Source: Ifrita kowaldi (Eukaryota; Chordata; Aves; Passeriformes; Cinclosomatidae). Taken from it: a stretch of DNA of 64,000 nucleotides. A program made the position numbers and the translations under genes. Where the stretch lies: assembly GCA_013398055.1 (NCBI GenBank), contig VZRS01002382.1, positions 530,680-594,679 on the forward strand. The letters are read 5' to 3'. The notes under the pieces were generated by a model. The model worked only from the letters and a program-made list of their open reading frames with translations, was not told the DNA's origin and ran no database searches. Below, piece after piece: positions 25,715 to 38,262 of the stretch. How positions within the stretch are numbered: position 1 is the stretch's first letter; each line of letters begins with the position of its first letter.

Positions 25715-28700
25715 CAAGGTGTTGGATCCATTTAAAAGCAGCAACCAACGTTTTAACAGGTTTGAAAGCTGTTCAGAGCACTGTTGGCAGTGTTGCGTTA
25801 TACCTGAGATGTGCTCCTGCACAGAAATCTTTCCCTCCTCTGCGAAATACACACTCTCTTATTTGAAACTGCCCCCTGAAATGGGGCTGCACGGAGTGTT
25901 TTCTGTGTTGACCCCTTAACCATTCGCTGGAATGGGACTCAGGGATGAGTGCTCTGGGTTTTTAAGTTAAAACAAATTTTCTTTGGAGACACATTTGAGT
26001 GCTGGGCAAAAGGCACTTTCACAGTCAGTTTTATTCCCTTCACTACTACTACTTCATTTAAGCTGTCCCCCATGTCTTTTACTCTCACGGTGTTCCCATC
26101 CTTGGGAGCCAAGCAGCTTGAGAGCTGAAAGAGAAGTGCTGTCAGGAGGGTGATTAAAACAGGGATTGATGCAGCTGGGAGCCAGGGTTCAGTCACCTCC
26201 CCCGGCCCCTGTGTTACTGTTATGTCAGACACAGTAGCTTTACCCTGCGCTGCGAGTTTATGCATTTTTTATTGTCTGATGCTGCCAGAAGACGCTGACC
26301 CCGGAGTAGCTGGGCTGTGCAAGCACTCAGTGGTGGAGGGCAGTGTGCTCTGAAAGCCGCTCACGTTCCCCCTTTAATTTGTCACTTATGGGTCGTATCT
26401 TTTTTACATTTACATTTTTAAATTAGTTCAGCGTGTCCCGAGCTTCGGTTCCAGAATCCATGCTGAAAATTTCCCAACTTTATGAGTTCTTAAAAAAATT
26501 CCAAAATCCCTTGCTTAATTGACGTTCAGTATGCAGAAGAACTTAGAGCTATGGGAAGGCTTCACATTTTTATAAGGACACAAGTTTAGGGAGAGATTAG
26601 ATTTTAGGCCATATGCAACATGGAACAATTGTGTCTACTTGGTCATCTCTTCAAAGAGGAAAGTGAAATTTGGCTCAAAATTCAAAATAAAAAAAAAAAT
26701 TGGCATAAAATTTGCACTGGTCAAAATAAAAGGATTTCTGCAACATAAATTCGATTAAATATAAAGCCAGACTCAGCAAATGCTTGAGATCTCCCATATG
26801 GACTGAAGAAGTTTTACACTGGAGCACAGCACACTGTTTTGGAGTGCATCTGAGACTGCTCCTGTTTTGGAAGCCTGCTCAGGTCTTGTTGGAATGACGA
26901 TTTAGGCTGTATGCAGCAAAATGCAATGTTAGCGCATATTTGAACCGTCAGCATAAAGACTCTTTGTTAGAATATATGTTTCTTTTTAAAAAGAACAGAA
27001 CGACCCTAACCTTTGCTATTTTTCTATCCTTTAATCTCATGTCAGGAAATTTGGAAGACCAGCTCTCCATGGCCACATGAGTAAGGCAGGGATGTAGGAG
27101 GGTGGTTCAGTGGCTGACACATTTGGACGTGAGTCCTTTAGGTCTGTCATCTGTCGTCTCTGACGTCTTTGTGACGTTAGTGCATTTGAAAATCCTTCCA
27201 AACTTGCTGATATCAGAGGAAACTGGGTACCTCTTTCTCTTGGCCTCAGTTCTGTGTGAAATATGAATAATGACACTACCCTACTCCAGGAATTACATGA
27301 ATATGAGAACATGGTGAAGAGCAAGGTGTTTGTTTACTCAAGTTGTGTTTTTAAGGCATATTCCCATCCAAAGTACATCACAATATGAGTCAGAAAGCTT
27401 CACTTTTCCTTTCATAAATGGAAACATCTTTACATATATAGTTTTCATTTCTTAGGTGGGAAGAAATGGGTTTTGTTTTTCCTCTTCTGTTAGCTGTGAG
27501 TTCTCACCATACGCTGCTGCTCCGTATTGCTGTGTCAGAACAATGTAGTTTTCTTAGGCTCCAGATCTTAATTCCTTTAACTCCCTGAAGGCATTGCTGG
27601 AGGTAAACATGGCTTGCAGGAGCAAATCTGCCATTAAATCAGCCCTTAATCCGAGTTAAATACCTGGTGCTGCTTTCAGAGAATGGCAGGTACCAGGCTC
27701 TTATTGTGCCTCCTTAGGAGCTTTACAGCCTGGAGAGGTGAAAACCAGACAAGATAGAAAGTCTGGAAAGTTGAAACTCCTGGATGGATAGATATTATTT
27801 TTGTATTTGTCTCATACCACTGGCTGTCAAATGACAGTGCTCAGGTGCACAAGCTTTTATCAACTGAATGTTTTGTGACTTTGGGGAAGTGAATCAGCCG
27901 CTTTTGTGCAGCCAAGGGGAGGAAGCTCCACAGCCAGTGCGGCTGCCTCGGCGCACGCATGTCTTGAGGGGTGGGGAAGGCAGCCATCCTTAACCAAACA
28001 TTTGCAACCTGCTGTTTTAGCTGGAATAGGAAAACCAGCTTGACAAGAATGAACGGCTTCACCAAGCGACATTCAGGGGAGGTTGGTGGGATTTTAAACA
28101 AATCTCCTTAAGCAAGCATGAAAACAAGCTATTTAGCACTCATTAATGTCTCAGGTTAAACTCTTGAATAATTTGTCATGGTTAGGCTCTTTTGGTTTTG
28201 TTGGTGTTTTTCTAGTCACTAACGAGATGACAGCTACACATGCTTCTTGGTATGCCACTGTTCACAATAGGGTTTAAAGTTGTGTATTTGTTATTGATGT
28301 CATTAAAGTGATGGATTTGAGCTTGGTTTCTGAGGCAGCTGACTGGGTGGTTGGGACTAATTTCTAGCAATGGTTTTGGAGGTTGAAACCAAAGTGTGTA
28401 TAAAAGGAAATGTTTCTTCTTTTAAGCAAATAATTTGAACCCAGATGAATGAAATTTAAGCAAGTGGGCATCAACTCTGAGTTAATTTTGACATAGTTGT
28501 CTGGAAATCATCACCAATTAAAATATTTTTATGAGCTCGAATGTAGTATTGTCTTTCGGTGCTTATGTAAGAGAGGAACAAACTGCTTGTTTAACCCCAG
28601 CCTTGAGACTATTGGCCAGAATATCTGCCTGAAGTCTTTGCCATATGGAGCTGGGAGGGCATGGACCTTGGCAAACCTCAGACTGCAGGGGAAGGCAATT

Positions 28701-30605
28701 TCCCCACCTGAAATGAAAAAATTCGTAAATTTAAACAGATCACTTGCACCCTGCAGAAGTCATTGTGAGTCTTGGGTGTTCAAAGAGGTAAGAAGCCTCT
28801 CTGTGGCCCAGGAATCCTAGTTGAGAGTAAAAATGAATCACCTGGGTTGTCATAATTGGGTTCTTTCATGTACTCCTACAGACTGAATAGGCAGGGAGAT
28901 ATTCCTTCATTCGTACACACCTTTCACACCTGCACATAAAGAAAACCTTTGATCCAGAGCTTAATGGAACAACAAGCTGAGTATATGCAGAATTAAAAGG
29001 ATGCACACCATGCTGAGATATTTTTATATCTTTTTAGACACAGCATATGAGAAATAATAATACCCGGCCCGATGGGGAGGAGCACTCTCTGCAGTTTGAA
29101 TTTGTCCTTTTCATGAGAGCACCATTTTTTTCCTGGTTTTTGTGTTGCAAAGAGAGTTGAAATGTTGAAGACTAGTATAAATGTCTCTTGCTGTACTTCC
29201 AACCACAGTCTCACTTATTCAATGAGACAGACTTTTAACATTTAAATTTTTCTTATTGGTGTTCTATTGAGTTTTTTGCATTTTCTTTTATTACGTTATT
29301 TGCCTATATATGCACATAGATACATAATAGTACAGCATGCTTATGAAACAGCCTGTCAGCCATTTTTGTTGTCCGTTCCATGATTATCATCCTTTCATTC
29401 CTGTGCAGTAGTGTGCTTCTTTTATTCAGATTCCCAATCCTGTAGATAGATGTTCAAATATTTCAACACAAACAAAGCTGTTTATATTATATTTAACTTA
29501 CAGAATCATTATAGCTTTGGTATGTATGCATGGAATTTGCCCTACTGTGAAGTGTTAACACTAGACCTGTGCCCCACTTCACTCTGCAAGAAGGTAGACC
29601 TGAAACTGCACTTAATTTCAGCTTCCAGTTGCATCCATACCAAGAAAATTTCAGGGCTTAGTCGCACGATCAAGTTACAGGGGATGTCTGTGTTTCCATG
29701 TCAGCTGAGCTACAGCAGCTGCCTGGTAGGTGTTCTTGACCCCCCATAAATGTAATTTGATTTGTTTTAGCTTAGCCCTCAATAAAAGCGGCTTAAGATA
29801 AGTAGAATCACTGCGCATTCACCAAGGCAGGGAGTACATGTGCAGATCTTCAGCATCCAGGATTGGGACCTGGTAACCCACTCCACCCTGGGAAGTGACT
29901 GTGTGTCTGTATGGTCCTGTACTGGCAACTGCCAAGCCAAAATTGCCAATTTTAGACCTTTATTATCATACCTGCTGAATCCCCTTAATCCCTGGCTTTC
30001 TTGTTTGCATAAACGCAGTTTGTTAGTCCTCTCTGCAGCCCACAACACTGTTCCTCACAGATAAGGGAGTTTTGAGGGTCTCATTTGAAACAGAAATTAT
30101 TTTATTTCTCAGCCTGGTTGGGAAGAAACTTCTTTAGAGAGACTTTGACAGATATTTTAGAACCTAAATTTTACCAGTCTTTACTGCTTAGATATTCTGG
30201 ATACAGAAGAATAGCTTGCATTTGGTTACCTTTAACTCCATAATTCCCACAGACTATAATATTTATTATAGAATAACCTAGAGCTGATTTAAGAAATTTG
30301 CTTTTAAATCCCCTGTGGCCTCTTTTGCTTGCTGAGGAGGGTGAAGTTGCAACACTTCTCCAGGACATAGGCAATGAGCAGGATCATGAGCTCTGTGTGT
30401 GAGGGCAGACTGTGGGCCTGGATCCTGACTTCTGGTGTGAATGAGAACTCATTCAGTTGTTTCAACTCCGACTGAGTTATCTAAACTTGTACCTCTGGAT
30501 TTATAGCAACATACCTTTAAGCTGTTCTTCCTTAGCAGGTTATGACCTTCCTTAGACAAGGGATTGGAGAAAGTAGTGAGTTTGGGTTTTGCACTTAGAA
30601 TTTCC

Positions 30606-30672
30606 ACTCATGGGATTGTTTGGGTTGGAAGCATCCTTAACGATCATCTAGTTCCAGGCCCCCTACCATGGC
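30606..30672 (-). mobile_element. Short CR1 LINE fragment, 3' end
   Basis: About 67 bases matching the reverse-complement CR1 3' end (gggattgtttgggttggaag, ttaacgatcatctagttcc, ccctaccatgg). It is short and diverged, so the borders are approximate. Confidence 0.7.
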
Positions 30673-33134
30673 TTTCTGCACTTTCTGTAGCCCCTTTGAA
30701 CAGTCAGGATTTCCAGTTCCTTAACTCACAATCCTCAGGGTATTTCCTCTACTCTGTGGTCATCTAGCAGGTGGTGCCTGTCCCTGTAGTGATTCTTGGT
30801 GTCCCTAATGACATTTGGTTCTTATTATATCTAAATATGGACGATCCATGGTTGTTTACAAACATGCATGTCTATGGGAAAGCTCCCAACTTTTTCCTGT
30901 GGATTAAAATGAGATGTTTGTAAGGGAGAAAAAAGACAAGAATGTAGGCCAGCTCCTTCCTGAGCTCAGGTGGATTTTGCGTTCAGGATTTGTCAAGGCC
31001 ATGCCCAGTGGGAGAAGCTGACATTGGAACCTACTGCAAATACAACAGGAAAGGCAGAGGGTGTCATGGGGGAGGCATCTGCCATAAGTGGCTCAGAGTC
31101 CCCACTTCAGGTCTCCAGGAAAACTGGGAAATTTGTGAGCCCTGTAGATTGGTGTGACAATAAATCTGTGCTGGGGAGAGGATTCCTCTGCCTTGCACAG
31201 CCTCAGGCAGGAGGAATCCTTGGGGCTGGGGGACCTGAGGGCTGCTTGGGTGTTCACTTCCAGCCACAGCTGTGCTGTCTGTGGAGGACAGCAGTCCCCA
31301 GTGCTCTTCTCATCAGTATCATGCGATTCCCCAGTGCTCCTCTAATCAGCATCAGTCAAAACGAGCTGACTTAGCAGAGTCCTGCTCCAAATCAGCAGTA
31401 GCTGTAGTGGAAGATGAGTGAGTGAGAGGCAGGGTGTGATATCCCCGGCAGCTGGCACAGCTGCAGCCTGGAGAGGGCACGTGAACACAGCCCTGACTGT
31501 GCTGGACTCTGCTACCCCCCCAGGCTGACGGAACGTCCGAGCTGTGTGATGGATAGCAGGGACTGTGGAGCGGACACTGACCAGGTTTCCATTAAACATC
31601 TTGCTGAGATTGGCTTCTGCTTTGGGAATGGAAAGTGAGCTCCAAAAAAGTCAGTTCCCATTAGCTGAGTGCCTAAGCAAGATTTATTTTTTAAAGTGTT
31701 ATTTAAAAATTTATAGAGTTTGTTAGGCAAAGAAAAATTTTAGTCTGAGTGAGCTCTGCAACAGTGTCAGAAATCTCTGAAAACAGAGGCTTTTCTTGGA
31801 AAAGTTGACAGTGTACTGGCCATAAACCTGCTGCTTCAAGACCTTGTTGGTCACTTCTCCCTTGCGGGGGGGAAATAACTGAGATCTATTAGAGGGCAAA
31901 AAGCCTCCAGGCTGTTTTAATCTGGAGTTCTGCAGCCTGACATTGATGAGGAAAACTTTTTTCTTTAGCCAGTATTTGGCCACTTCATTTCTACATTACA
32001 GACAGTAATAAATCGTCAAGCTGTTTGTGAAAAGTTTGGCTCGATGCATTTCTAAATGCAAGGTACCAGCGTGGTCACTGTGAAATCCCATTTCACTGTG
32101 GCTCACAGTATTGCAGTGACCTTTTTTGTTGTTTTTTCTAATTAATAGCTTAGTTTTCTGTCACTTCTCTATGCTGCCTATATAAATATTTCTGAAATGG
32201 AGCTTCTCATATTTGCTAACCTCATCGTTCATTAGCAACAGTGAACACATGGGAGTAATTTGGGATGGCAGGTGTGTTCCTCTCTGTGTTACTGTCCAGA
32301 ATGTCCCTCCTGTTCACTCAAATTGTGTAGAAAAGCTCACATTGAAGAGAAAAACGTGGAAATGGGGAATTCTCTCCTGCTGCTCCACATCTGTTGGCCA
32401 GGGTGCAACCATAAAGAGTGCCTGGTACAGCCAAGAAGTAACTAATGTCTCCACATTCCCATCTCTAAATGTTTACAGTTCATAGAGAAGCCCAGCAAAT
32501 TACTAAAATAGTAATTTTTGAGAAAGTAGGCTTAAATGTTGAGTGCTGTTATGGGTAGGGCAGTGAAAGGTTAGTAAATGGGAGGAAGAAGAGAAAATTG
32601 AGATGAATGGAAGACATTAAAGAAGCAATGTTGCCAGTCTCTGTTGGTTTTTTTCTGCAGGAAGCCTCCAGAAAATAAAATAGAGAAAGAAAAAAAATTG
32701 ATTAGCTTGTAATGAATCAAATGTAGAAAAAGGCAGGAAAAGGAATGTGTGAATATTATTTATTTGCGCTGCTAGCTGATAAATTGTTTCTGTCTTAGCT
32801 GATCCATTAAAAGCCAAGGATCCAACATGTTTTGAATGATCATTTTCATCACATTGATTTAAGTTCAGTCATTTCTAAGACATGGGACAGAGCAGAACCT
32901 AGAGTGCTCTAGAACCTACCAATAAATTCTGAGCAGTGCTGATGGAAGAGACTGACATTTAACAAGCCCACCATTTCAAGATTAGTTGATAAAATGTTCC
33001 ATTAAATTGTTTTTTTCTGTGCTGATAATTTTCTGTAGACCCCAGTACAGAGCAGATAAACACCTTTCCCTTCTTGAGAGGATTTTGGCTTTCCAGAAGT
33101 ATTACCCATTTTGCTACGAGTCATGTAGTTCATG

Positions 33135-33272
33135 ACAGAGTTCCAGAAGCATTTGGACCATACTCTCAGCACGTGGTGTGACTCTTGGAGGTGGTCCTGT
33201 GCAGGGCCAGGAGTTGGGCTCAAGGATGCTTGTGGGTCCCTTCCAATTCAGATTATTCTGTGATTCTGTGAT
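33135..33272 (+). mobile_element. CR1 LINE fragment, 3' end (left of a tandem pair)
   Basis: Sense CR1 3' end of the subfamily with ttccagaagcatttggacca, gcagggccaggagttgggct and tgggtcccttccaattcaga, ending in the tail attctgtgattctgtgatg. It is followed without a spacer by a second CR1 fragment of a different subfamily. Confidence 0.9.
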
Positions 33273-33478
33273 GTAGGAACAAATTCTTCCCTGTGAGGGT
33301 GGCGACACCCTGGCACAGAGAAGCTGTGGATGCCCCATCCCTGGAAGTGTCCAAGGCCAGCTTGGATGGGGCTTGCAGCAACCTGGGATAGTGGGAGGTA
33401 TCCCTGCCCAATGCAGGGGATTGGAACAAGAGGATCTTTAAGGCCCCTTCTACCACAAACCATTCTGTGACTCTGTGT
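33273..33478 (+). mobile_element. CR1 LINE fragment, 3' end (right of a tandem pair)
   Basis: Begins at aggaacaaattcttccctgt, directly at the tail of the preceding CR1, and ends at ccattctgtgactctgtg. About 205 bp, 5'-truncated, same orientation. It belongs to the ggttggaac / gatctttaaggcccc subfamily. The minus-strand frames at 33248-33568 and 33253-33456 are reverse reads of this repeat. Confidence 0.93.
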
Positions 33479-35094
33479 CTTTAACACAGTTTCCTCCCAC
33501 TCTGACATGGACAAGAAAGTCCAAACCTGCATACAGTACTCAGGTAAACAGGCATCCAGTGTGTTCAAGTACAGGAAAAAAGCTTTAGAGGTTCCATCTT
33601 AAAGAACTAGGGTGAGTGGAAATCCCCATCAAGATAAGGAACCAACAGTCTGTGCCATTTCAAAAAAGACAGAGGGAACACTGGCATTTTCCAGAGTTTT
33701 GCCTCCAGGGCATGGCAAAAAGCTAAGGCTGTTATCATTTGTGGTCAGAGATCTCATTGTACTTTCACCAGCACGTTCATGTTGGGCAGTGAATGCCAGC
33801 CAGGGCAACCTTACATGGAGGAGTTTTCACTGCTGCTTCATGTGATTGGCACGTTTTGATCTGACTGATGAGTTCCTGACTTCCATGCAAAGTCCCCAAA
33901 TTACCTGATGTGATTCGTTGGTGAGGACAACAATTCTTGCTGGTGGTTTTTAAATCACTGGTGTTTGTTTTTTGCCAAACTAAGGCTGAATTTCTTTAGA
34001 TAGTCATGGTCTTGCCTATTGAGTAGGTTTCTGTGCAGGTTTGGTCTTACTTCTCTACGTCAGCCTGGAAGAAAGTGCGTTAAGTACATTATCTCATAAT
34101 ACTCCAAAATTAATGAGTAATGCTTTTGGAGAGCTAAAATAGTCTCAAGGAAGAAGGTGATATTTCATAGACTCATAGAACAGTTATTGTTAGAAGGGAG
34201 CTTTTTTGGCTAAATGATTTCAAAGCGGAGCCGCTTCTTGATAAACTAGGTTGCATCTTTGAACTTTCAATTAACCTGTTGGAAAGTTATACCAATTTCT
34301 AGAGTGAATCAGTGTTCAAGAGCACTTTTCCTGTCCTTTTTTTATAATTTTTTTTTTGTCCTTCCTTAAAACCTCAAAACCACGATGGGTAATTCCCCAA
34401 AGATCCACTTTAGACATTTGTGGCGTGCAGTGTGAAGAGTAGGTGCAGCTGGCCAAACCCCAGCACTCTTATCCTTTTGAACATTTTCCTCCTGTTTTGG
34501 TGAATAACATAAGCTGCTGCCCTTCTCCCCACAAAACCAAAGGCCAACTGGAATAGCTGTATCAGCCTAAATCTTGCTTTTCTTGAAGTGGGAGTTTTGC
34601 CATAAACTCAGAGGAGAATTGGATCTGGTCATTCCTGCTGGGTGAAACCTCTGTCTCCAGTTGCCACAGCTCAGTTGACAGCAATTCTTCCGCTACAGAG
34701 CCGAGAGACCTTATCAAGCATGAAAAACTGACAAATAGTGTTTAACCACAATGATCACCACAGGAAATGTTGGCCTGAAATTTCGGTTTTGTTTTGAAAA
34801 CGGAGGATTTGGGGGGGAGAGAGCATTGTTAAATCCAGCTTGGATCAAAACACATTTGTAGCTTTTTTTAGTGTGTCACAGAAAGACAATGCCATTGCTG
34901 ACGTCTTCAGTGGTTCTTTGCAGTGTTGAAAGGCTCAGTCAGAGCATTTTGCTCAGATGTGGGACCTAGAAAGTCTGAGCTTAACAAACCAACCTTATTT
35001 GGTTGTATTAGTAAGGGCAGTTTGATAATGGTCAGTACACTTCTGTAATTTTATCAGAGGTGCAATAGCTTTGTAGTAAGGCATGTGACTGTGG

Positions 35095-35718
35095 TGGACA
35101 AACAGCTGGACATGAGCCAACAGTGTGGACTCCCATTCTGGTAGTCCAACTGTGTCCTGGGGAGGAGTGGGCAGCAGGTGAGAGGGGATTCTGCCTCCCT
35201 ACTCTGCTCTTGTGAGACACCTGCTGCAATATTGCATCCAGCTCTGGGGTCCACACCATAAGAAGGGCATGGACCTGTTGGAGCAGGTCCAAAGGAGACC
35301 ACTCAGAGGGCTGGAGTACCTCTGCTGTGAGGATAGGATGAGTTGTTCATCCTGGAGAAGAGAAAGCTCCAGGGAGACTTTACTGCAACCTAGTACTTAA
35401 AGGGGCATTATAAAAAAGAGGGAGAGGGATTATTTTACAGATAGTGATAGGACAAGGGAGAATAGTTTTAAACTAAAAGAGAGGAGATGTAGATTACATG
35501 TTAGGAAGAAATTCTTTACTGAGAAGGTAGTGAGGCCCTGGCACAGGCTGCCCAGAGAAGCTATGGCTGCCCCATTCCTGGAAGTGTTCAAGACCAGGTT
35601 GGATGAGGCTTGGAGCAACCTGGTTTAGTGGGAGGTGTCCCTGCCCATGGCAGAGGGGTTGGAACTAGGTGATTTTCAAGGTCTCTTCCAAGTCAAACCA
35701 TTCTGTGATTCTGTGACT
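35095..35718 (+). mobile_element. CR1 LINE fragment with 3' part of ORF2
   Basis: About 620 bp, the longest young-type CR1 here. The left part (gctggacatgagccaacagt, tattgcatccagctctgggg, gttggagcaggtccaaagga) is the distal part of ORF2, downstream of the reverse transcriptase core. The right part is the 3' UTR ending in the tail ccattctgtgattctgtgac. The reading frame is broken by substitutions and indels. Only short open pieces remain (for example 35212-35400), so it is not an active element. Confidence 0.94.
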
Positions 35719-37568
35719 CCAAGGCTAAGAGGGGATTTTTCAGTACCATGTTCCCCAGACTTGAAACGGGAGAAAATTCCCCAGAGCTTACGACACGAAG
35801 AGATAGAACATGGAAGGGAAAGCAGAGAGGAGACTGTCCTGCATAGGGCACCATCAAGAGCTGAGACAAAACCTCTGCCTCACAGCAGAGCGTCCTCTGC
35901 CCGTCCCACCCGCAGAAACCTGAGGTAGTTGCAGGCACCAAGCCGAAGAACCGAAAAATGGATTTTACTATTTACATTACCATAATTTATCTGTAGAATA
36001 ATGTTGAAATTGCCGCTAGAAAAAGATTAGAACCACGTTTCCTGCTGGGTTTCCTCACTGCTCAGGGCCACACACGCGCAGCATGTGCCATTAACCGTTG
36101 CAGAGCTCCCGTGCCCAGCACAGGAAGGTGCTTGTGCTGTGGCCTCCAGCTGTACCAAGATTTGCAAACCATCAAGAAAACAATCACCTGCACCATTCAG
36201 TCATGCCCTGTGGTTTGCTGCTGGTATATACCTGATTTCTGCTCTGTTCTCATTGCCCTGGTTGATTTTTTACTTTGCATTTACCTTGTTGATCTGAAGC
36301 AATCAGCATTTTACATTATGAAAAATCCTGCAATCCTGTGGAAAACTTCTTCCCCTTCCCTCACCCCCCTTGCTGCCTGGAACTGTGTCTTTCTGACACC
36401 GTAGACGGATTGGCACGCTAAAAGTATGTGTGTGCTTTCTTCTGATTTAATTGGATTTGCTTGTCTGAAATGTAGTATGTTTGCTAATTCCACAAACGAG
36501 CTACTGTAATTAAAATCAGACACAGTTGCCCCAAAAAAAAAAAAAAACCAACCAAAAAACCCCCAACCAGATTGCACTTTTTCCAAAAACGATATTTCCA
36601 TGCTTTAAGGGTGGTCTCCTTTCTCCCTTTAAAATTTTCTTTAATCACTGTGTGTCTTGGTTAACATCCCTGTTTTTACAGTATTCCTGTAGGTTACATT
36701 CAGAGTTGGATAGGTGATGTTTTAATACATATTTTATTGTTTCGAGTCAAAGCAGTTTCATTTTCCCTGGATTCTTTACCCACTGTCGATTGAAAGATTG
36801 GAAGTTTTATACTGTGATCTCTCTAGTTGAGGGAAAAGATCTGCAGCCCAGGGTGGCTCTGAAAAAAACATTCTCAGAAAAGTATCTGCATTGTGCTCAT
36901 GGCACAATCCAACGCAGAAATTTAAAGCCATATTTCCATTTCCTTGTATTTGATGTGGGGCACATAATTGTACTTATGTCCTGTGCTATTTCAGGGTCAA
37001 ATGTGGGAGGTAAAAAAATTGTGTAGGAAACCTCAGCAAGGGGAGAAATTTCCCTCCATAGAGATATGGTTGATTCTTTTCTGTATTCTGGAGGCTTCAA
37101 TCACATTTTTGCTGTCTACCAACTGAAGGAATTCATGCAGCAGTCAGAGGCAAGCCTTATGCAACACGACAGGTGCTAATCTTCCAGGAAATTCATCCTA
37201 CATCCCACCCATTAAGGGAATTTTATGTAAAAATGGCTTAATGTCTCTTTAAAGGTGTCAGCAAGCATGTGAGGACCACACAGCTTGGGTTCCACTGCAA
37301 GTAATGGAGTGAAATTGTCTGCATAATTATTTTGGTTGGATTGAGAATCTGCAGCCCTCTCTTGCTGCAGGAAATAAACCTCTGTTAAAACCATATGGCA
37401 GAATTCTCAGAAGAGACGTGAGTACAGGGCCACTTCTCTTTCACATCTCTAGGCAGAGCTGGAGAAAGTTGTTATGCTTGTGCATAATTAATCCTTCTTT
37501 TTCCTTGTGAGCAGGCACAAAAATGTCATTTTTAGCATGTGTGAGGGTGCTGGTGTGTTTGTTTGCAT

Positions 37569-37580
37569 ACACACACACAC
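37569..37580. repeat. (AC)n microsatellite, short
   Basis: Six AC units in intron 4. Comparable short CA runs occur near 9433, 24907 and 45088. None is long enough to be remarkable. Confidence 0.85.
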
Positions 37581-37851
37581 GTACTCTTGCTTTCAGCGCA
37601 CTGAAGCAGCAAGACTTGGGGCTGCCTTGGAACAAAATTAGAGCCACGGAAGGAATGTACTGTCATGTGTACACAGCAATCCTGCATAACTGAGAAACGT
37701 CATCAGAATGAGTTATGCTTAAATTTGGGATAAGCAACGGCCTTTCAGAGACCACAGCCAATGGAAAGGATGTTACCTGGCTTCAGATGAGGCCACTTAA
37801 TGCTCATGCAAAGTGAAATACAAAGGGCAGGTTTTAATTACAGTGCACCTT

Positions 37852-38262
37852 GGAGCTCAAGCCCTGTGAGGAGCAGCTGAGGGAGCTGGAGGGGCTCAGT
37901 CTGGAGAAAAGGAGGTTCAGGGGGGACGTTATTGCTCTCTACAACCATCTGACAGGAGGGTGCAGCCAGGTGGGGGTCAGTCTTTTCTCCCAGGCAACCA
38001 GAGACAGGACAAGAGGACACAGTCTTAAACTGTGCCAGGGGAGGTTTAGGCTGGACATTAGGAAGCATTTCTTCACAGAAGGGGTGATTGGGCATTGGAA
38101 TGGGCTGCCCAGGGAGGTGATGGAATCACTGCCTCTCAAGGTGTTTAAGGAAAGACTGGATGTGGCACTTAGTGCCATGGTATAGTTGACAAGGTGGTGT
38201 TAGGTCATAGTTTGGACTTGATGATCTCAAAGGTCTTTTCCAACTGAGTTGATTCTGTGATT
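37852..38262 (+). mobile_element. CR1 LINE fragment with open ORF2 C-terminus
   Basis: Sense CR1 of the ggcacttagtgccatgg subfamily, ending at ttgattctgtgattt. The frame 37850-38185 (about 111 codons) stays open through the C-terminal part of ORF2, which has the family's layout: Leu-rich start, SLEKRR, then RFRLDIRKHFFTEG and HWNGLPREV. ORF2 of CR1 encodes an endonuclease and reverse transcriptase; only the tail after the polymerase is present, so this is a dead 5'-truncated copy. The intact frame suggests relatively recent insertion. Confidence 0.95.

Noticed and set aside
34169..34210. Possible CR1 3' terminus (catagactcatagaacag)
   Set aside because: Only the terminal 20 bases resemble CR1 and the following sequence does not. 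Too short to call.
35635..35928. 97-codon plus-strand frame starting in a CR1 3' end
   Set aside because: The first third is CR1 3' UTR and the rest has no recognisable family, so it is a chance frame.
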